A DNA stretch of 64,000 nucleotides from positions 620,001-684,000 of the forward strand of contig OY730173.1 of the NCBI GenBank assembly GCA_963422465.1, written 5' to 3'. The number at the start of each line of letters is the position of its first letter. Position 1 is the first letter of the stretch. The notes beneath the pieces were generated by a model. It saw only the letters and a program-made list of their open reading frames with translations, was not told where the DNA came from and searched no databases. A program made the position numbers and the translations under genes. Shown here piece by piece: positions 43,051 to 54,340 of this stretch. This stretch comes from Lichina pygmaea (lineage: Eukaryota > Ascomycota > Lichinomycetes > Lichinales > Lichinaceae).

Positions 43051-43094
43051 CTGTCAAGACAATCAAGATTGTCTTGACAGTCTCGACGTCGAGA
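43051..43094. repeat. Palindromes beside the sense TATA of A2
   Basis: 43051-43080 is an inverted repeat with perfect 14-base arms (CTGTCAAGACAATC) around a 2-base centre. 43081-43094 is a perfect 14-base palindrome (TCTCGACGTCGAGA). They lie a few bases upstream of the sense TATA in the element's direction, so they may be protein-binding sites. Confidence 0.7.
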
Positions 43095-43140
43095 CAGGTG
43101 AGATTGTCTTGACAGTCCCACCATGTTATGCACCCTGCGT

Positions 43141-43266
43141 CAAGACTGGTGAGATTGTCTCGATGCTTCATGCATCCTGCGTCAAGACTGGTGAGATTGT
43201 CTTGATGCTTCATGCATCCTGCGTCGAGACTGGTGAGATTGTCTTGATGCTTCATGCATCCTGCGT
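43141..43266. repeat. Three 42-bp tandem units in A2 LTR
   Basis: Units at 43141-43182, 43183-43224 and 43225-43266 each start C[AG]AGACTGGTGAGATTGTC and contain CATGCAT; a diverged unit precedes. The other LTR has two units (49083-49124, 49125-49166). The one-unit difference explains the 42-bp LTR length difference exactly. Confidence 0.9.
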
Positions 43267-43364
43267 CGAGACTCCCGTGTGTGTCTCGACAGTCACGTGA
43301 CCCCTTGTTGGTTGGTCACTTGACTTCCATGGTGTCCTCTTACCTGGCCTGCGGCCTGATTGCC

Positions 43365-43373
43365 TATAAATAA
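43365..43373 (+). promoter_or_regulatory. Antisense TATA box of A2 LTR
   Basis: TATAAATAA, about 28 bases before the LTR end, points toward the opposite-strand ORF. Equivalent to positions 20-28 in A1. Confidence 0.5.
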
Positions 43374-43444
43374 GTGGCTCCCATCCCCTGGGTTGTAACA
43401 CTACCCTCCTCTTCTTCATTCATCGTCCTGATGAATTCTTGAGT

Positions 43445-43945
43445 ATGTCTGCAAAATCACGTGCCTCTGCTTACTGAAACCAACTGGCAGCCCAGATCTG
43501 TGATCATAACTTTGTGTCACTTGCTCTGTGTGACTTCTGTGTTTTGAACCACAAGCCCTGCTTCTGAATGTCTGACGACAACGATAAGTTGAAGTGCGCT
43601 GAATGCACTTGTCATGGGAAGTCCTGTGTGTCACTTTCTTGGGAGTCGCTGAACATGACTCAGGATAACCTTCGCGAGGATTTGGCTGTCGATGAGGCCA
43701 AGTGGGATGCTCTTGTTGAGCAGCTTGCTGAGCTGCAGGCTTGTGTGTCCTGAAAGCGAAAGGTTCTTGAGGGTGCTGAGGGTTGAGCAAAGAAGAAGCT
43801 CCAGTGCCTTGTTGCTGAAATGGAGGTGGATGGTGAAGACTTGTTGGCGACAGTTATTGACATGTCCACACTGCAGGCCAAGCTGTTCAGTCCTGCTTCT
43901 GCCGGAACTGCTGCAGGAGGAGCTGGCAGTTTGCGAGGTTCCTGA
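43445..43945 (+). pseudogene. Opposite-strand cysteine-rich ORF of A2 (decayed)
   Basis: This is the counterpart of 97-411, starting 45 bases past the LTR. The two C-x2-C-x6-C arms are recognisable (about 43520-43630), followed by the same S-W-E-S-L-N-M block and a helical, acidic stretch. Degraded copy. Confidence 0.65.
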
Positions 43946-46900
43946 GTGGCTCCCAGGTATTTTCTGAGTCTGGGTAGTTTTTCCACTTGACAAGGTATCA
44001 CTGACCTTTTCTCTTCAGGATCTGTTCGGCCTTGAATTCCTGTTCTTCCTCTGGTTGGTAATGAAATGTTTCCTGCAAGGGTGTGCTCTGGTCGGCTAAT
44101 TTGATCATTGAGATGTGAAAGTTTGGGTGTACCTGAGCGTCTCTCGGTAGTCGCAGTCTGACGTTGACTGGTCCAGTTTTTTCTTCAACTGAAAATAGTC
44201 TGACTTTAACATGGTCCAGTTTCTTTGTTCTTGGTTTCTTCGTTCTCCAATTTCTTGTGAGGAGGTAGACTTTATCCCCCTTCTTTAGCTGAGGTGCCAT
44301 TTTCGATTTCTTGTCCATTTGACATTGCATTCTTTCTGAGGTCTCTTGAAGGTAGTGCCTCATCATCGTGTGCGTTTGTCGTAGGAGCTTGTCATGTTGG
44401 AGTGCTTTCTCCGTGTTTGGTGAAGCTCTGCTTGGCATCCCGATGTTCGCATGTTGTCCAAAATTGGCAAAAAATAGTGATTCCTTTGTTGAGTCTGATC
44501 TGTGCTGGTTGATTGCCAGCTGTGCCACTGGTAATAACTGTACCCAATTGCTGTGGGTCTTGTTGATGTAATGCCGTAAGTAAGTCTCCAGGACTTGGTT
44601 TGCTCGCTCTGTCTGGCCATCGGTTTGTGGGTGATAGGCTGTAGACATTTTGGGTTTTGTTCCCATGGCTGCACTGATTGTCTTCCAGTAGTTGGATGTG
44701 AAGAGTTTATCTCTGTCTGTAATGATTGTGATTGGAACTCCGTGGTCTCTGACCAATCTGTCCAGTAAGAGGTGTCCCAACTGTTCTGCTGTGTGGGTCT
44801 CCTTGAATGGTACCACTATTAGATATTTTGTGAATCTGTCCACTATCACCATAATCAAGTTGTAGGTGATTCCTGTGACTGGGTCTTTGGACTTGGGTAG
44901 CTTTGTGATGAAGTCTATTGACACGTCTTCCCACAGGCCTCTCGGTATTGTGTTCGGGTGTCCTTCTCCGTATGGCTTATGTCTTCCATGTTTGTTTTTC
45001 TGGCATAGTAGACACTTGCTGATGTAGTTTGTGACATGTTGTCAGAGGTTAATAATATTGTTCCCTGCCTGTTGGATAAGGTCTGTGGTCTTGGAGATTC
45101 CTGGGTGACCATGTGCTGGATTATCATGGTAGTTCCTTATTAGTTCTTCAGTGTCTTCTGCCGTGAGCTTGTTGATCTGTGGTTGAGGCACCAGGTTTCC
45201 TTGCTGGTCCTGTTGTAAGATTGTTCCTTGGTGTTCATCATCTTCCATGTGGTCTTTTTGTCAGCTTAGTACGTCTGCTCTCCTATTGTCTTGTCCAGGG
45301 GTGTACAAGATCTTGAACTTGTGTTGCCCTAGGAGTTCAGCCTATCTGACTTGCCGTCTGTTCAGCTTCTTGGTTGTCGTGAACGTTGTCAGATTCTTGT
45401 GGTCTGTGAGAATAGTGAGTTCAGAACTGCTTTCCGCGTACACTCTCCAGTGTTTGAGTGTGTTGACAACTGCCAGTAGCTCTTTGTCGTGGATATCATA
45501 GTTTTGTTCCGCTTGTGTCATTTTTCATGAGTAGTAGGCAACTGGGTGCCACTTGCCATCTGCCTGTTGGCATAGACATGCTCCCACTACCTGATCTGAA
45601 GTGTCTGTCTTGATTTGTGTTGGTTGGCCTGTCTTGAAGTTGAGGAGAACTGGTTCCTTGGCGCAAGCGTCCTTGAGCTGTTGGAATGCTTTTTGTTGTC
45701 TCTCTGTCCACTGGTACTCCACGTCCTTCTTCGTGAGTTCTGTCAGTGGTGTTGCCATCTGTGAGTAGTTCTTGATAAACTGTCAGTTGAAGTTGGCAAA
45801 TCCTAGGAAGGCTTGTACTTCCTTAACTGATGTCGGTGTTGGCTATTGCTGAATCACTTTGATTTTCTCAGGGTCAATCTTGATCCCTTTGATCCCTATG
45901 ATGTATCCGAGGAATTTAACTTCCAGTTTGTTGAACTCACATTTCTTCAGGTTGAGCTTGAGCCCTGCCTCTTGTAGGCATCGTAGAACATCCTTCACAT
46001 GTTTGGTATGTTCTTGTTGTGTGTTTGAGTAGACAAGAATATTGTCCAGGTAGGCGATAGCTGTTTGGTCCAGGTGTGCTCTGATGACATTGTTGATCAA
46101 TGCTTGACATGTTGCTGGTGTGTTTGTGAGTCCGAATGGCATAACCAGATACTTGTAGTGTCCGTATCAGGTTCTGAAGGCTGTCTTCCATTCTTCTCCT
46201 CCTTTCATGCGTATCAGGTTGTATACTCCTTTCAAGTCCAGCTTGGTAAAAATTGTAGCTTGGCTGATCCTGTCTCGCAATTTGTTCGCATTTGGCAACA
46301 GATATCAGTTCTTGATGGTAATGTTGTTGAGTTTCCTGTAATCCACACAAAGTCGAAGACTTCCGTCTTTCTTTGGTGCAAATAGTATTGGGTATCCTGC
46401 TGGCGATTGAGATTCTCGAATGAAACCCTTTTTCAGGTTTTCCTCCAGGTACTCGCAAAGTACTTAGAGCTCTTTCTCTGATAACTGGTAAATTGGTCCA
46501 AATCCTGGCTCTGTCCCTGGTTGCAACTTGATCTCATGATCCCAAGGTTGGTGCTTAGGCAACACTGCTGTTGTTGTCTCTTCCTGAAAGAGGTTATCAT
46601 ACCCAGGTCAGTACTTTTCAGGGATCTCCAGAGGGTTAACAACTTCCTCTCTCTTCATCTCTGACTGTTTGGCCACCTGGTTCTGGGGTGTGCCTGTCAA
46701 GGCGGACCTCTTCTCTTGAGAGTTGTCCTTTCTGTCAGTGAGGTTCCACTGAGGACTCCTTCCCTCATCTGTCCACACTTTCTGCGGCTGGTAACAGGTC
46801 TGAGCTGTGTTGTTAGTGCAGTTCCTAAATGTGAGTACTCCTGTCTTCCAGTTAACAACTGGGTTGTGCTTCTTTAGCCAAGGCATCCCCAAATAGATAT

Positions 46901-47156
46901 CCTGAGTGGCCAACTCGACAATATCAAGGTGGATCCTTTCAGCATAGTGTCCGGTAACTATTTCTATTGGCTGCGTCTCATGGCAGACTAGCTCTGTCTG
47001 TCCATTTGCCATCGCAAGCTGATAGGGCTGCTGCTTGCGTCTCCTTCCAGTGCTGAGGGTGTTGTAAAGTTGTCTTGAAATATAGTTTCCACTGGCTCCA
47101 GAGTCAACGAGTGCGTATGTCTGTACTGGCGTGTTGGCGTGTAGTGACACAGGCAA
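43940..47156 (-). pseudogene. A2 pol (protease to chromodomain)
   Basis: Protease with D-S-G-A-S-G-N-Y near 47090, RT, RNase H (D-H-K-N-L block), integrase with the D-R-F-T-K-Y and Y-H-P-Q-T-D-G-Q-T-E blocks, and a chromodomain with V-K-W. The same order as A1. Fossil with several breaks. Confidence 0.85.
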
Positions 47157-47224
47157 TCACAGGTGCTTTGTGTTGCTAGGGGTCATGTTGTTGAGCTCCC
47201 GATGTCACCCCTTGACAAGGGAGT

Positions 47225-48724
47225 TCAGTCTTTTCCTGATTGAAGTGTCTTTCCACTGACTGGGCAATGGGTCCAGCCATTCCCATCAGTCCTGAGGAAT
47301 CTGTTCATGAATTTGTCTTGCTGATGCTTGTCACATCCAGGCTTGAGGCAGTACTGCCAATTGTTGATGTAGCAGTTGTGGTTGTTGCCTTGCTGTAGAA
47401 ACATGAGGTGTTTGTGCCAATCATGTGTGTGCCCGGGGAATGCAGTGTGTTGGTGTTTGTCCCAAAGATGGATCTCACACGCATCCTTCTCGCAATTGAC
47501 CCAATGCTTGTGGCAGGTGGCGTGGTAGGGTGAATGTCCTCTGTACCTTCGTAGTTGTTCGTGGTAGGTGCAGTAGTGCTTTGTGCAAAACCTCCACTGT
47601 AGTTCGCCGTGCTGTAGATTTCGTGGGTCCATGCTGTAAGCATAGCTTCCTCGTGGTATTTCTTCTTTGATAGACATGGGTTTGTCTCGGTCCCCATCAG
47701 AGGTGGTTAAGGGCTTCTGTCCCTTGTCCTGACCTGTCAGTTCTGGTAGGTCCTTGCCTCCTGATGTTGCCAGTTGGTGGGCTGCTTCCAATGTCTGATT
47801 GTAGTTGTCCTATTGTTCAAGGGATAGCTGAGCCTCTCCTGGTGGGTCCTCTGGCTTGATGATATTCCAGTCTCTGTCAAGTGTATTAAGTTGCTGTCGG
47901 TGCACCTTGTTCTTTGAACGACAGTCTTTCGCTATGTGGCCTAGCTTGCCACAGGCATAGCACTTCAGTGCTTTCCCCTTTTTGTTGTTCCTTCCCTTTG
48001 TGAACCTTCCCTTGTGGTGGACTGCATCCAGTTCCATGGGTGCATAGCCATATGGATCATGTGGCGGTGCCTTGTTAGGCAGCTTGTAGTGGTTGCTCAC
48101 ATGCCATGTGGGGTGGCTGTATCCTCTGTCATGGCGTTTCTCCATCACTCGCTCGAATAGTTTGTCATCAATGTTGATTGCTTGTGCGATGAGTTTGTCC
48201 AGTGTGTCGACTGCTTGTCTGTCAAAGGTGATTTCATCCTTCATGTTTTCCTTAAGTCCACGTCAGTACATGACCATCAGGGCATCGTTGTCCCAGTCAG
48301 TCAGTACTGAGTATTGTTTGAACTGCGTGGTGTACTCTGCGGCTGAGCGTTGTTGTTTGATGTGCTAGATCATTCGTATAGCCACTTTGTCTTTGTTAGA
48401 TAGTCCAAGGATCCTTTTGATCTTGTCCTTGAATTGTGTCCATTTCATCATCCATTCTGTTGTGCTGTCGTGGTCTCTGTTTCCTGAGAGATGTTTGTTG
48501 ACATAGGGCTTGATCCATCAATAAGCATTGCCTCTCATGTAAGTGGTTGCAAAGAGGGGCCACTTTTCCTTAGGCAGCTTTGTCTCTGGTTGGAATTGAA
48601 AGTAGACTTGGAGTTGCATGAGCCAGTCGTCAACCTTGTTTCTTTCACTGTAGAACAGGTCTGGCTTGGTGACGCTAATCTTTCCATCTGGGAAGTTGGG
48701 GTTGGTTGCTCCTGAGGTACTCAT
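47225..48724 (-). pseudogene. A2 gag
   Basis: It starts at 48724, 18 bases inside the LTR. It has a capsid-like region, a CCHC knuckle (C-Y-A-C-G-K-L-G-H...C near 47930-47970), then about 190 residues with three W-x2-C-x4-C-x2-H repeats: W-R-F-C...C-T-Y-H, W-V-N-C...C-E-I-H and W-Q-Y-C...C-D-K-H. Fossil with breaks. Confidence 0.8.
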
Positions 48725-48742
48725 CCTTGAGGGTCTTCAAAG

Positions 48743-49300
48743 TGTTGCGGTCTGTACTGTACCGTCCTATCCGAGTATAGGATTAGGGCGAGAGGTGGAA
48801 GGTGGGTTGGTTCTCGCAGGAGAGGAGTGTCAAGGAGTGTGAAGGGGTTTGGTGGAACATGGTGGTGGTGACACCTGATCAACGGCTTTGTACAAAGGAT
48901 TGTATTGAAGTAGATCTAGTTGTCTGGATCACAACATGAGTTGAAGATGATTGTTCCATAAGGGAACTATCGCCAGACTATATAGTGCTGGCCTGTTGAG
49001 ATGATCAAGATTGTCTTGACAGTCTTGATGTCAAGACAGGTGAGATTGTCTCGACAGTCCCACCATGTTATGCACCCTGCGTCGAGACTGGTGAGATTGT
49101 CTTGATGCTTCATGCATCCTGCGTCAAGACTGGTGAGATTGTCTTGATGCTTCATGCATCCTGCGTCGAGACTCCCGTGTGTGTCTCGACAGTCACATGA
49201 CCCCTTGTTGGTTGGTCACTTGACTTCCATGGTGTCCTCTTGCCTGGCCCACAGCCTGATTGCCTATAAATGAGTGGCTCCCATCCCCTGGGTTGTAACA
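48743..49300 (-). repeat. 5' LTR of A2 (558 bp)
   Basis: Same ends as the 3' LTR, with two instead of three 42-bp units. The inner flank (48733-48742) holds the same primer-site bases as A1. Confidence 0.9.
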
Positions 49301-49426
49301 TTATTTGACTTAACCAAGTGAATTTCCACTTAGGAGAGATAGTTGGGGATTTCTTTAAAGGTTTCTTCAAGAGAGAGGCATAGCTGGAAATAGTGGAAAA
49401 GATACTGTCAAGAAAGTATTTGAGAG
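49301..49426 (-). pseudogene. L1d ORF2 segment between A2 and the duplication
   Basis: It continues L1d ORF2 (thumb region) from the duplicated block to the A2 insertion; the C-terminal part follows at 42796-42317 with the C-x-C-G...H...C motif near 42490-42535. Confidence 0.8.
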
Positions 49427-50303
49427 GGGAGTTTTGAATAGAAGAAAGAAAACAGGCAGTGTGAAATTTAAAGTATAGGTCTAGAGGTAGAAGAAAAAGC
49501 TCACTCTCTAATAGAAAAGAAGGAGTGGCTTTGAAGGCACCCCCAATAAGTCTTAGGCATCTGTTTTGAAATGAAACAAGAGAAGAGATATTGGAGGATT
49601 TTCTTAGAGGGTTAAACCAGATCCCCACTGCATAGCTCAGTAGAGATCTCAGTATAGCAGTGTACACCAGACGTGATGTGTGAACTGGAAAGCCCCAAGT
49701 AGAATAGGAAGTTCTAGAAAGAGAAGAGAGTGCTTTCTGTGCTTTTTGAAGAATAATCCTCTGGTGTTTGTGCCAGTGGAGCTTTGCATCTAGGTACACT
49801 CCAAGTACTCACACTTCTTCTTTTGGTTTGAGAATCACATTCCCCAGTCTGAGCTTGAGCTGAAGATTGTCTGATCTTCTTCTGGAAAAATGAAGTATTT
49901 TATATTTCTCAGGTGAGAAGACTATTCCATGTCTTGCAGCCCAGGATAGACATTTGTGGTGTGTGTTCTTTAACTTCAGAAGGTTACTTTTCAAGGAGTG
50001 ACCAAAAGCAAGCAGATTTGTATCATCTGCAAACCCCAGGGCAGATACACCAGAAGAGGGAGTATGCACAGTCTCATGCAATTCAGAAATGTAGAATAGA
50101 AAAAGAATAGGGGATAATGGAGAACCTTGAGGAACTCCACAATGAATAGGAATGGAACAAGACTCAGAATCATCAAAGACAAGAGTGGTAGAGCACTTAT
50201 CACAGAAGGAGTAGATCCAGGAAGCTAGCCAGGCTGGTATTCCTTTTCTTTTCAGAATTTGCTGTAGTATCTTGGGGAGAACTCTGTCATAGGCTCCTGA
50301 GAT
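49427..50303 (-). repeat. 877-bp direct duplication, copy 1
   Basis: It is identical in length and order to 51703-52579 (constant offset 2276, no indels seen), with about ten differences, nearly all C/T or G/A. It holds L1d RT motif F-A-D-D-T-N to the thumb. One difference makes a TGA stop in place of CGA at 49807-49809. Confidence 0.9.
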
Positions 50304-51702
50304 TTTTTTGATTTGATTTGATTCTTACACTGTTTGTAGCTTTACAGCCATGCAGATCTTCCAGCTAATAGTGAACTTCTTCAGAAAACCTTTAAAGGAA
50401 TAAAAACTGAAGACAGGGAGGTGACTAGAAAGTGTAGCAAAAGGAAATCTTGTAGTGTCTGGTAGGAAAAGCTTCTAGATGTTGGAGTGTGAATAGTGAA
50501 GTTTGAAAGCCAGATTAAATTGGTTTAGTCCTTTCAAAGACATAAACCAGTACAGAAACTTCTGTAGAAGCTCTGGGTTTGAAATAATAGTAGTGAAATC
50601 TTGGGGGTTAAAGAGAGCATGTTGTCTTTGACTTGAGTAGAGAGAGCATGAAGAGGTGATATGCTTTACTGTCTCTTCTGCTTGACCACACATGCATAGG
50701 GGGGTAGGAAAGTCAGGGACTCCAGCTCTGAAAAGAAAACTTGCTAGACCAATTCTCCCAGTTCTGGTTTGCAGTAGTAGACTTGCCTCAGCTTTCTGTA
50801 GCTCTTTGTAGAGCTTTAGGTTGTTGTAGTGAGGTTTTTGGCAAAACACCTGCCATCCAGCATAGCCTTTTCTTTTCTTCTCCTCCCATTGGTTTTCCCA
50901 CTCTTTAGTAAAGAGTATTTGTAGTTCTTTCTTTGAACTAGCCTGGTTAGTAGTTATTTGACTTAACCAAGTGAACTTCCAATTAGGAGAGATAGTTGAG
51001 CATTTCTTTAAAGGTTTCCTCAGTGAAGAAGCATAGGAAGAAATAGTAGAAAAGGTACTGTCAAGAAAGTCTTTCAGAGAGGAGGTTTGGATAGAAGATA
51101 GAAAACAAGCTGTGCGAAATTTAAAATAGAGATCTAGAGGTAAAAGAAAAAGCTCACTCTCTAATAGAAAAGAAGGAGTGGCTTTGAAAGCACCCGCAAT
51201 AAGTCTCAGACATTTGTTTTGGAATATGATAAGAGAGGAAATATTAGAGAATTTTCTGAGTGGGTTGAACCAAATTCCCACTGCATAGCTCAGTACAGAT
51301 CTGAGTATTGCAGTGTACACAAGGCGTGCTGTGAGAACTGGAAAGCCCCAGGTGGAGTAAGAGGTTCTAGAAAGAGAAGATAGTGCTTTTTGTGCTTTTT
51401 GAAGAATAATTCTCTGGTGTTTGTGCCAGTGGAGTTTGGCATCCAGGTACACTCCCAATACTCGCACTTCTTCTTTTGATTTTAGAATCACATTCCCAAG
51501 TCTAAGCTTGAGCTGCAGATTGTCTGATCTTCTTCTGGAAAAATGAAGTATTTCATATTTCTCAGGAGAGAAGACCATTCCATGTCTTGCAGCCCAAGAT
51601 AGACATTTAAGATGTGTATTCTTCAACTTCAGAAGGTTGCTTTTAAGAGAGTGTCCAAATGCAAGCAGATTTGTATCATCTGCAAATCCCAGAGCAGAAA
51701 CA
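50304..51702 (-). mobile_element. 5'-truncated LINE L1e
   Basis: This 1399-base L1 fragment runs from just upstream of the F-A-D-D-T-N motif to the tail. Its ORF2 part is open from 51626 down to the natural stop at 50475. It is near identical to L1g (5442-6747). It lies between the two copies of the 877-bp duplication, where a short target duplication would be expected. Confidence 0.9.
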
Positions 51703-52579
51703 GGGAGTTTTGAATAGAAGAAAGAAAACAGGCAGTGCGAAATTTAAAGTATAGGTCTAGAGGTAGAAGAAAAAGCTCACTCTCTAATAGAAAAGAAGGA
51801 GTGGCTTTGACGGCACCCCCAATAAGTCTTAGGCATCTGTTTTGAAATGAAACAAGAGAAGAGATATTGGAGGATTTTCTTAGAGGGTTAAACCAGATCC
51901 CCACTGCATAGCTCAGTAGAGATCTCAGTATAGCAGTGTACACCAGACATGATGTGTGAACTGGAAAGCCCCAAGTAGAATAGGAAGTTCTAGAAAGAGA
52001 AGAGAGTGCTTTCTGTGCTTTTTGAAGAATAATCCTCTGGTGTTTGTGCCAGTGGAGCTTTACATCTAGGTACACTCCAAGTACTCGCACTTCTTCTTTT
52101 GGTTTGAGAATCACATTCCCCAGTCTGAGCTTGAGCTGAAGATTGTCTGATCTTCTTCTGGAAAAATGAAGTATTTCATATTTCTCAGGTGAGAAGACTA
52201 TTCCATGTCTTGCAGCCCAGGATAGACATTTGTGGTGTGTGTTCTTTAACTTCAGAAGGTTACTTTTCAAGGAGTGACCAAAAGCAAGCAGATTTGTATC
52301 ATCTGCAAACCCCAGGGCAGATACACCAGAAGAGGGAGTATGCACAGTCTCATGCAATTCAGAAATGTAGAATAGAAAAAGAATAGGGGATAATGGAGAA
52401 CCTTGAGGAACTCCACAATGAATAGGAATAGAATAAGACTCAGAATCATCAAAGACAAGAGTGGTAGAGCGCTTATCACAGAAGGAGTAGATCCAGGAAG
52501 CTAGCCAGGCAGGTATTCCTTTTCTTTTCAGAATTTGCTGTAGTATCTTGGGGAGAACTCTGTCATAGGCTCCTGAGAT
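51703..52579 (-). repeat. 877-bp direct duplication, copy 2
   Basis: Continuous with the upstream part of L1d ORF2; the join to L1e at 51702/51703 has a short shared sequence (CAGG/GGGAG). Confidence 0.9.
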
Positions 52580-54340
52580 ATCCAGTGAGAGTAGGGATGC
52601 AACCATGCCTTCCTTCCAGACTTTTTCCACTTGGGAGGTTAGAAGGAAAAGTGCTGCTTCTGTGGATCTTCCTTTCCTAAAGCCCATCTGGATATCTGGC
52701 AATAGTCCAGCTTCTTCTGCTATCTTGCTTAGTCTGGCTGCAGCAATAGCTTCCATCAGCTTGCCTGTTGTGTTTAGCAGAGCTATAGGGCGCCAGGCTT
52801 TAGCTTGATTGTAGGTTCTCTTGCCAGGTTTCCTCAAGCAGACTGTTTTTGCACTCTTAAATCTTTCAGGGAAGTACTCCAGTTTCCAGCATGTTGAAGT
52901 CAGAATAGCTAGAGCTTGGCAGAACCTAGACCCCAGAGCTCTCAGAAATCCATTTGGCAGCTTATCTCTCCCTCCTGCTGTGAAAGGTTTCTTCTTGGCC
53001 AGAATTTGCTCCACTTCTTCACATGTTACCTCCTGGGAGAGCTGTATCTCAGAGATAGTCTGGGAGCTTTCTGAGCCTGGTTCTGGAACTAGAGCTTTTG
53101 GAAAGAACTGTTGTGAGAAGGCTTTAGTCTTTTCCTCAAAGGTTTTGGCTATTCCTTCTTGTGTTTCCAGGTCAGGAACCAGAGGAAGATCAGGAGTCTT
53201 GTTGGCTTTGGACTTTCCCCACTTTGCAAGCTTCCAGAACTTTGAAGAGCTGGCCAGCTCATGGATTTGGTGTCTGAAAGTGTTCTGTTTTCCATCTCTG
53301 ACTGCCTTTTTCTTGAGCTTAGTTGCTTGCTCAAGTTCCTCTTGACTTGCTTGCCTTTTTTGCACTTTTCTTCTTACTCTTCTTTCCTCTTTAACCTTGT
53401 TTTGGATCTCTTGATTCCACCAGGGGACTGAGTGGCCAGATTGCTTCTGGAGCTGTGTGGATTTGCTTGCTATTTCTTGGAGAAAGTTGTCAAGATACTC
53501 CAAGTACTCATCCACTTCATATTTGTCTTGGAAGTGGAAGGGCAGGTGTAGCTTCTCACACTCTACTCTTGCAAGGTTTGAGTCCAGTGTTCTCCAGTTT
53601 CTTTCTGGTTTCCAGATTTTCCTTGGAGGATCCAGGTACAGGCAGGTTAGTACAGGTCTGTGGTCAGACCCATGAAAGAACTGAAGAGCCACTTTGGAGA
53701 AAATCAGAGAGTTAGAAAGAGAAGAAGAAATAAAAGACAGATCAATAGCAGAACATGGTTTTTCAGAAAGAGATCTTGCTCTGGTAGGGGTGAAAGGTGC
53801 AATAGCTAAATCCAGATTTAAATCTTTCATTAGGTCTTGAAACTTGTTTGCAGTCTCAGAGTACAGTCTTCTTTTCTTTGACCAGTCTGGGTGGTGAAGA
53901 TTTGAGTCTGTGAGAAGAATATGTTGTCCTTGTTCTTGTAAAGCATTTTGGAGTAAACAGAGAAGAGCTTCTGATGCCTCTGTGTAGTTTTCTTGACTTG
54001 ATGGGGTGAAGTAGAGATTATGTACCCAAAGAGAAGTAGAAGAGTTTTCCAAGTAGATTTCAAGAGAAACAAAGTCTTTATTCCAGAAGGTAGGATGAAG
54101 AGAAGAGAGTTTCAGATTTTTATTAATAAGAAAAAGTGTTCTGCCAATCTCTGAACAGTAGAGAGGAAGAAAGGAAGAGAAAACAGTTGAAGTGCTTGTT
54201 TCTAGGTGAGGGTTTTTCCAGAGCTCTTGAAGTGCAATAATGTCCACCTCTTGGAGAGCTGAGGTTGCTAGCAGTAGCTCTTGGACTGATTGGCTTTTTT
54301 GCACATTATACTGGAGAAGTGTCAGCTTTGTGTCTTTTAT
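51703..54340 (-). pseudogene. L1d ORF2, endonuclease and RT part
   Basis: An open frame of about 880 codons runs from the ORF2 start position to the L1e junction. It encodes an AP-like endonuclease (about 54330-53660; Q-E-x-W near the start, S-D-H-R-P near 53665), a basic linker, then RT (about 53050-52270; A-Y-D-R-V, G-V-P-Q-G-S-P-L-S, F-A-D-D-T-N). The start codon is ATA at 54340-54338 where L1a has ATG, a G-to-A change. The C-terminal part is displaced by L1e. Confidence 0.85.

Larger units (their letters stand above)
42801..43400 (-). repeat. 3' LTR of A2 (600 bp)
   Basis: TGTTGCGG...GTAACA. It contains the sense TATA (43037-43044), two palindromes (43051-43094), three 42-bp tandem units plus a diverged one, and the antisense TATA (43365-43373). 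Confidence 0.9.
42801..49300 (-). mobile_element. Ty3/gypsy chromovirus A2, both LTRs present
   Basis: A TTATT duplication at 42796-42800 and 49301-49305 brackets LTRs of 600 and 558 bp. Length is 6.5 kb. Minus-strand order: gag 48724-47225, protease 47156-46608, RT about 46560-45840, RNase H 45760-45350, integrase about 45250-43998, chromodomain about 44060-43940, then the opposite-strand ORF region. Broken in about ten places, but less decayed than A1 and A3. Confidence 0.9.

Noticed and set aside
43141-43266. CRISPR-like array
   Set aside because: Direct tandem units without unique spacers, inside an LTR of a eukaryotic element.
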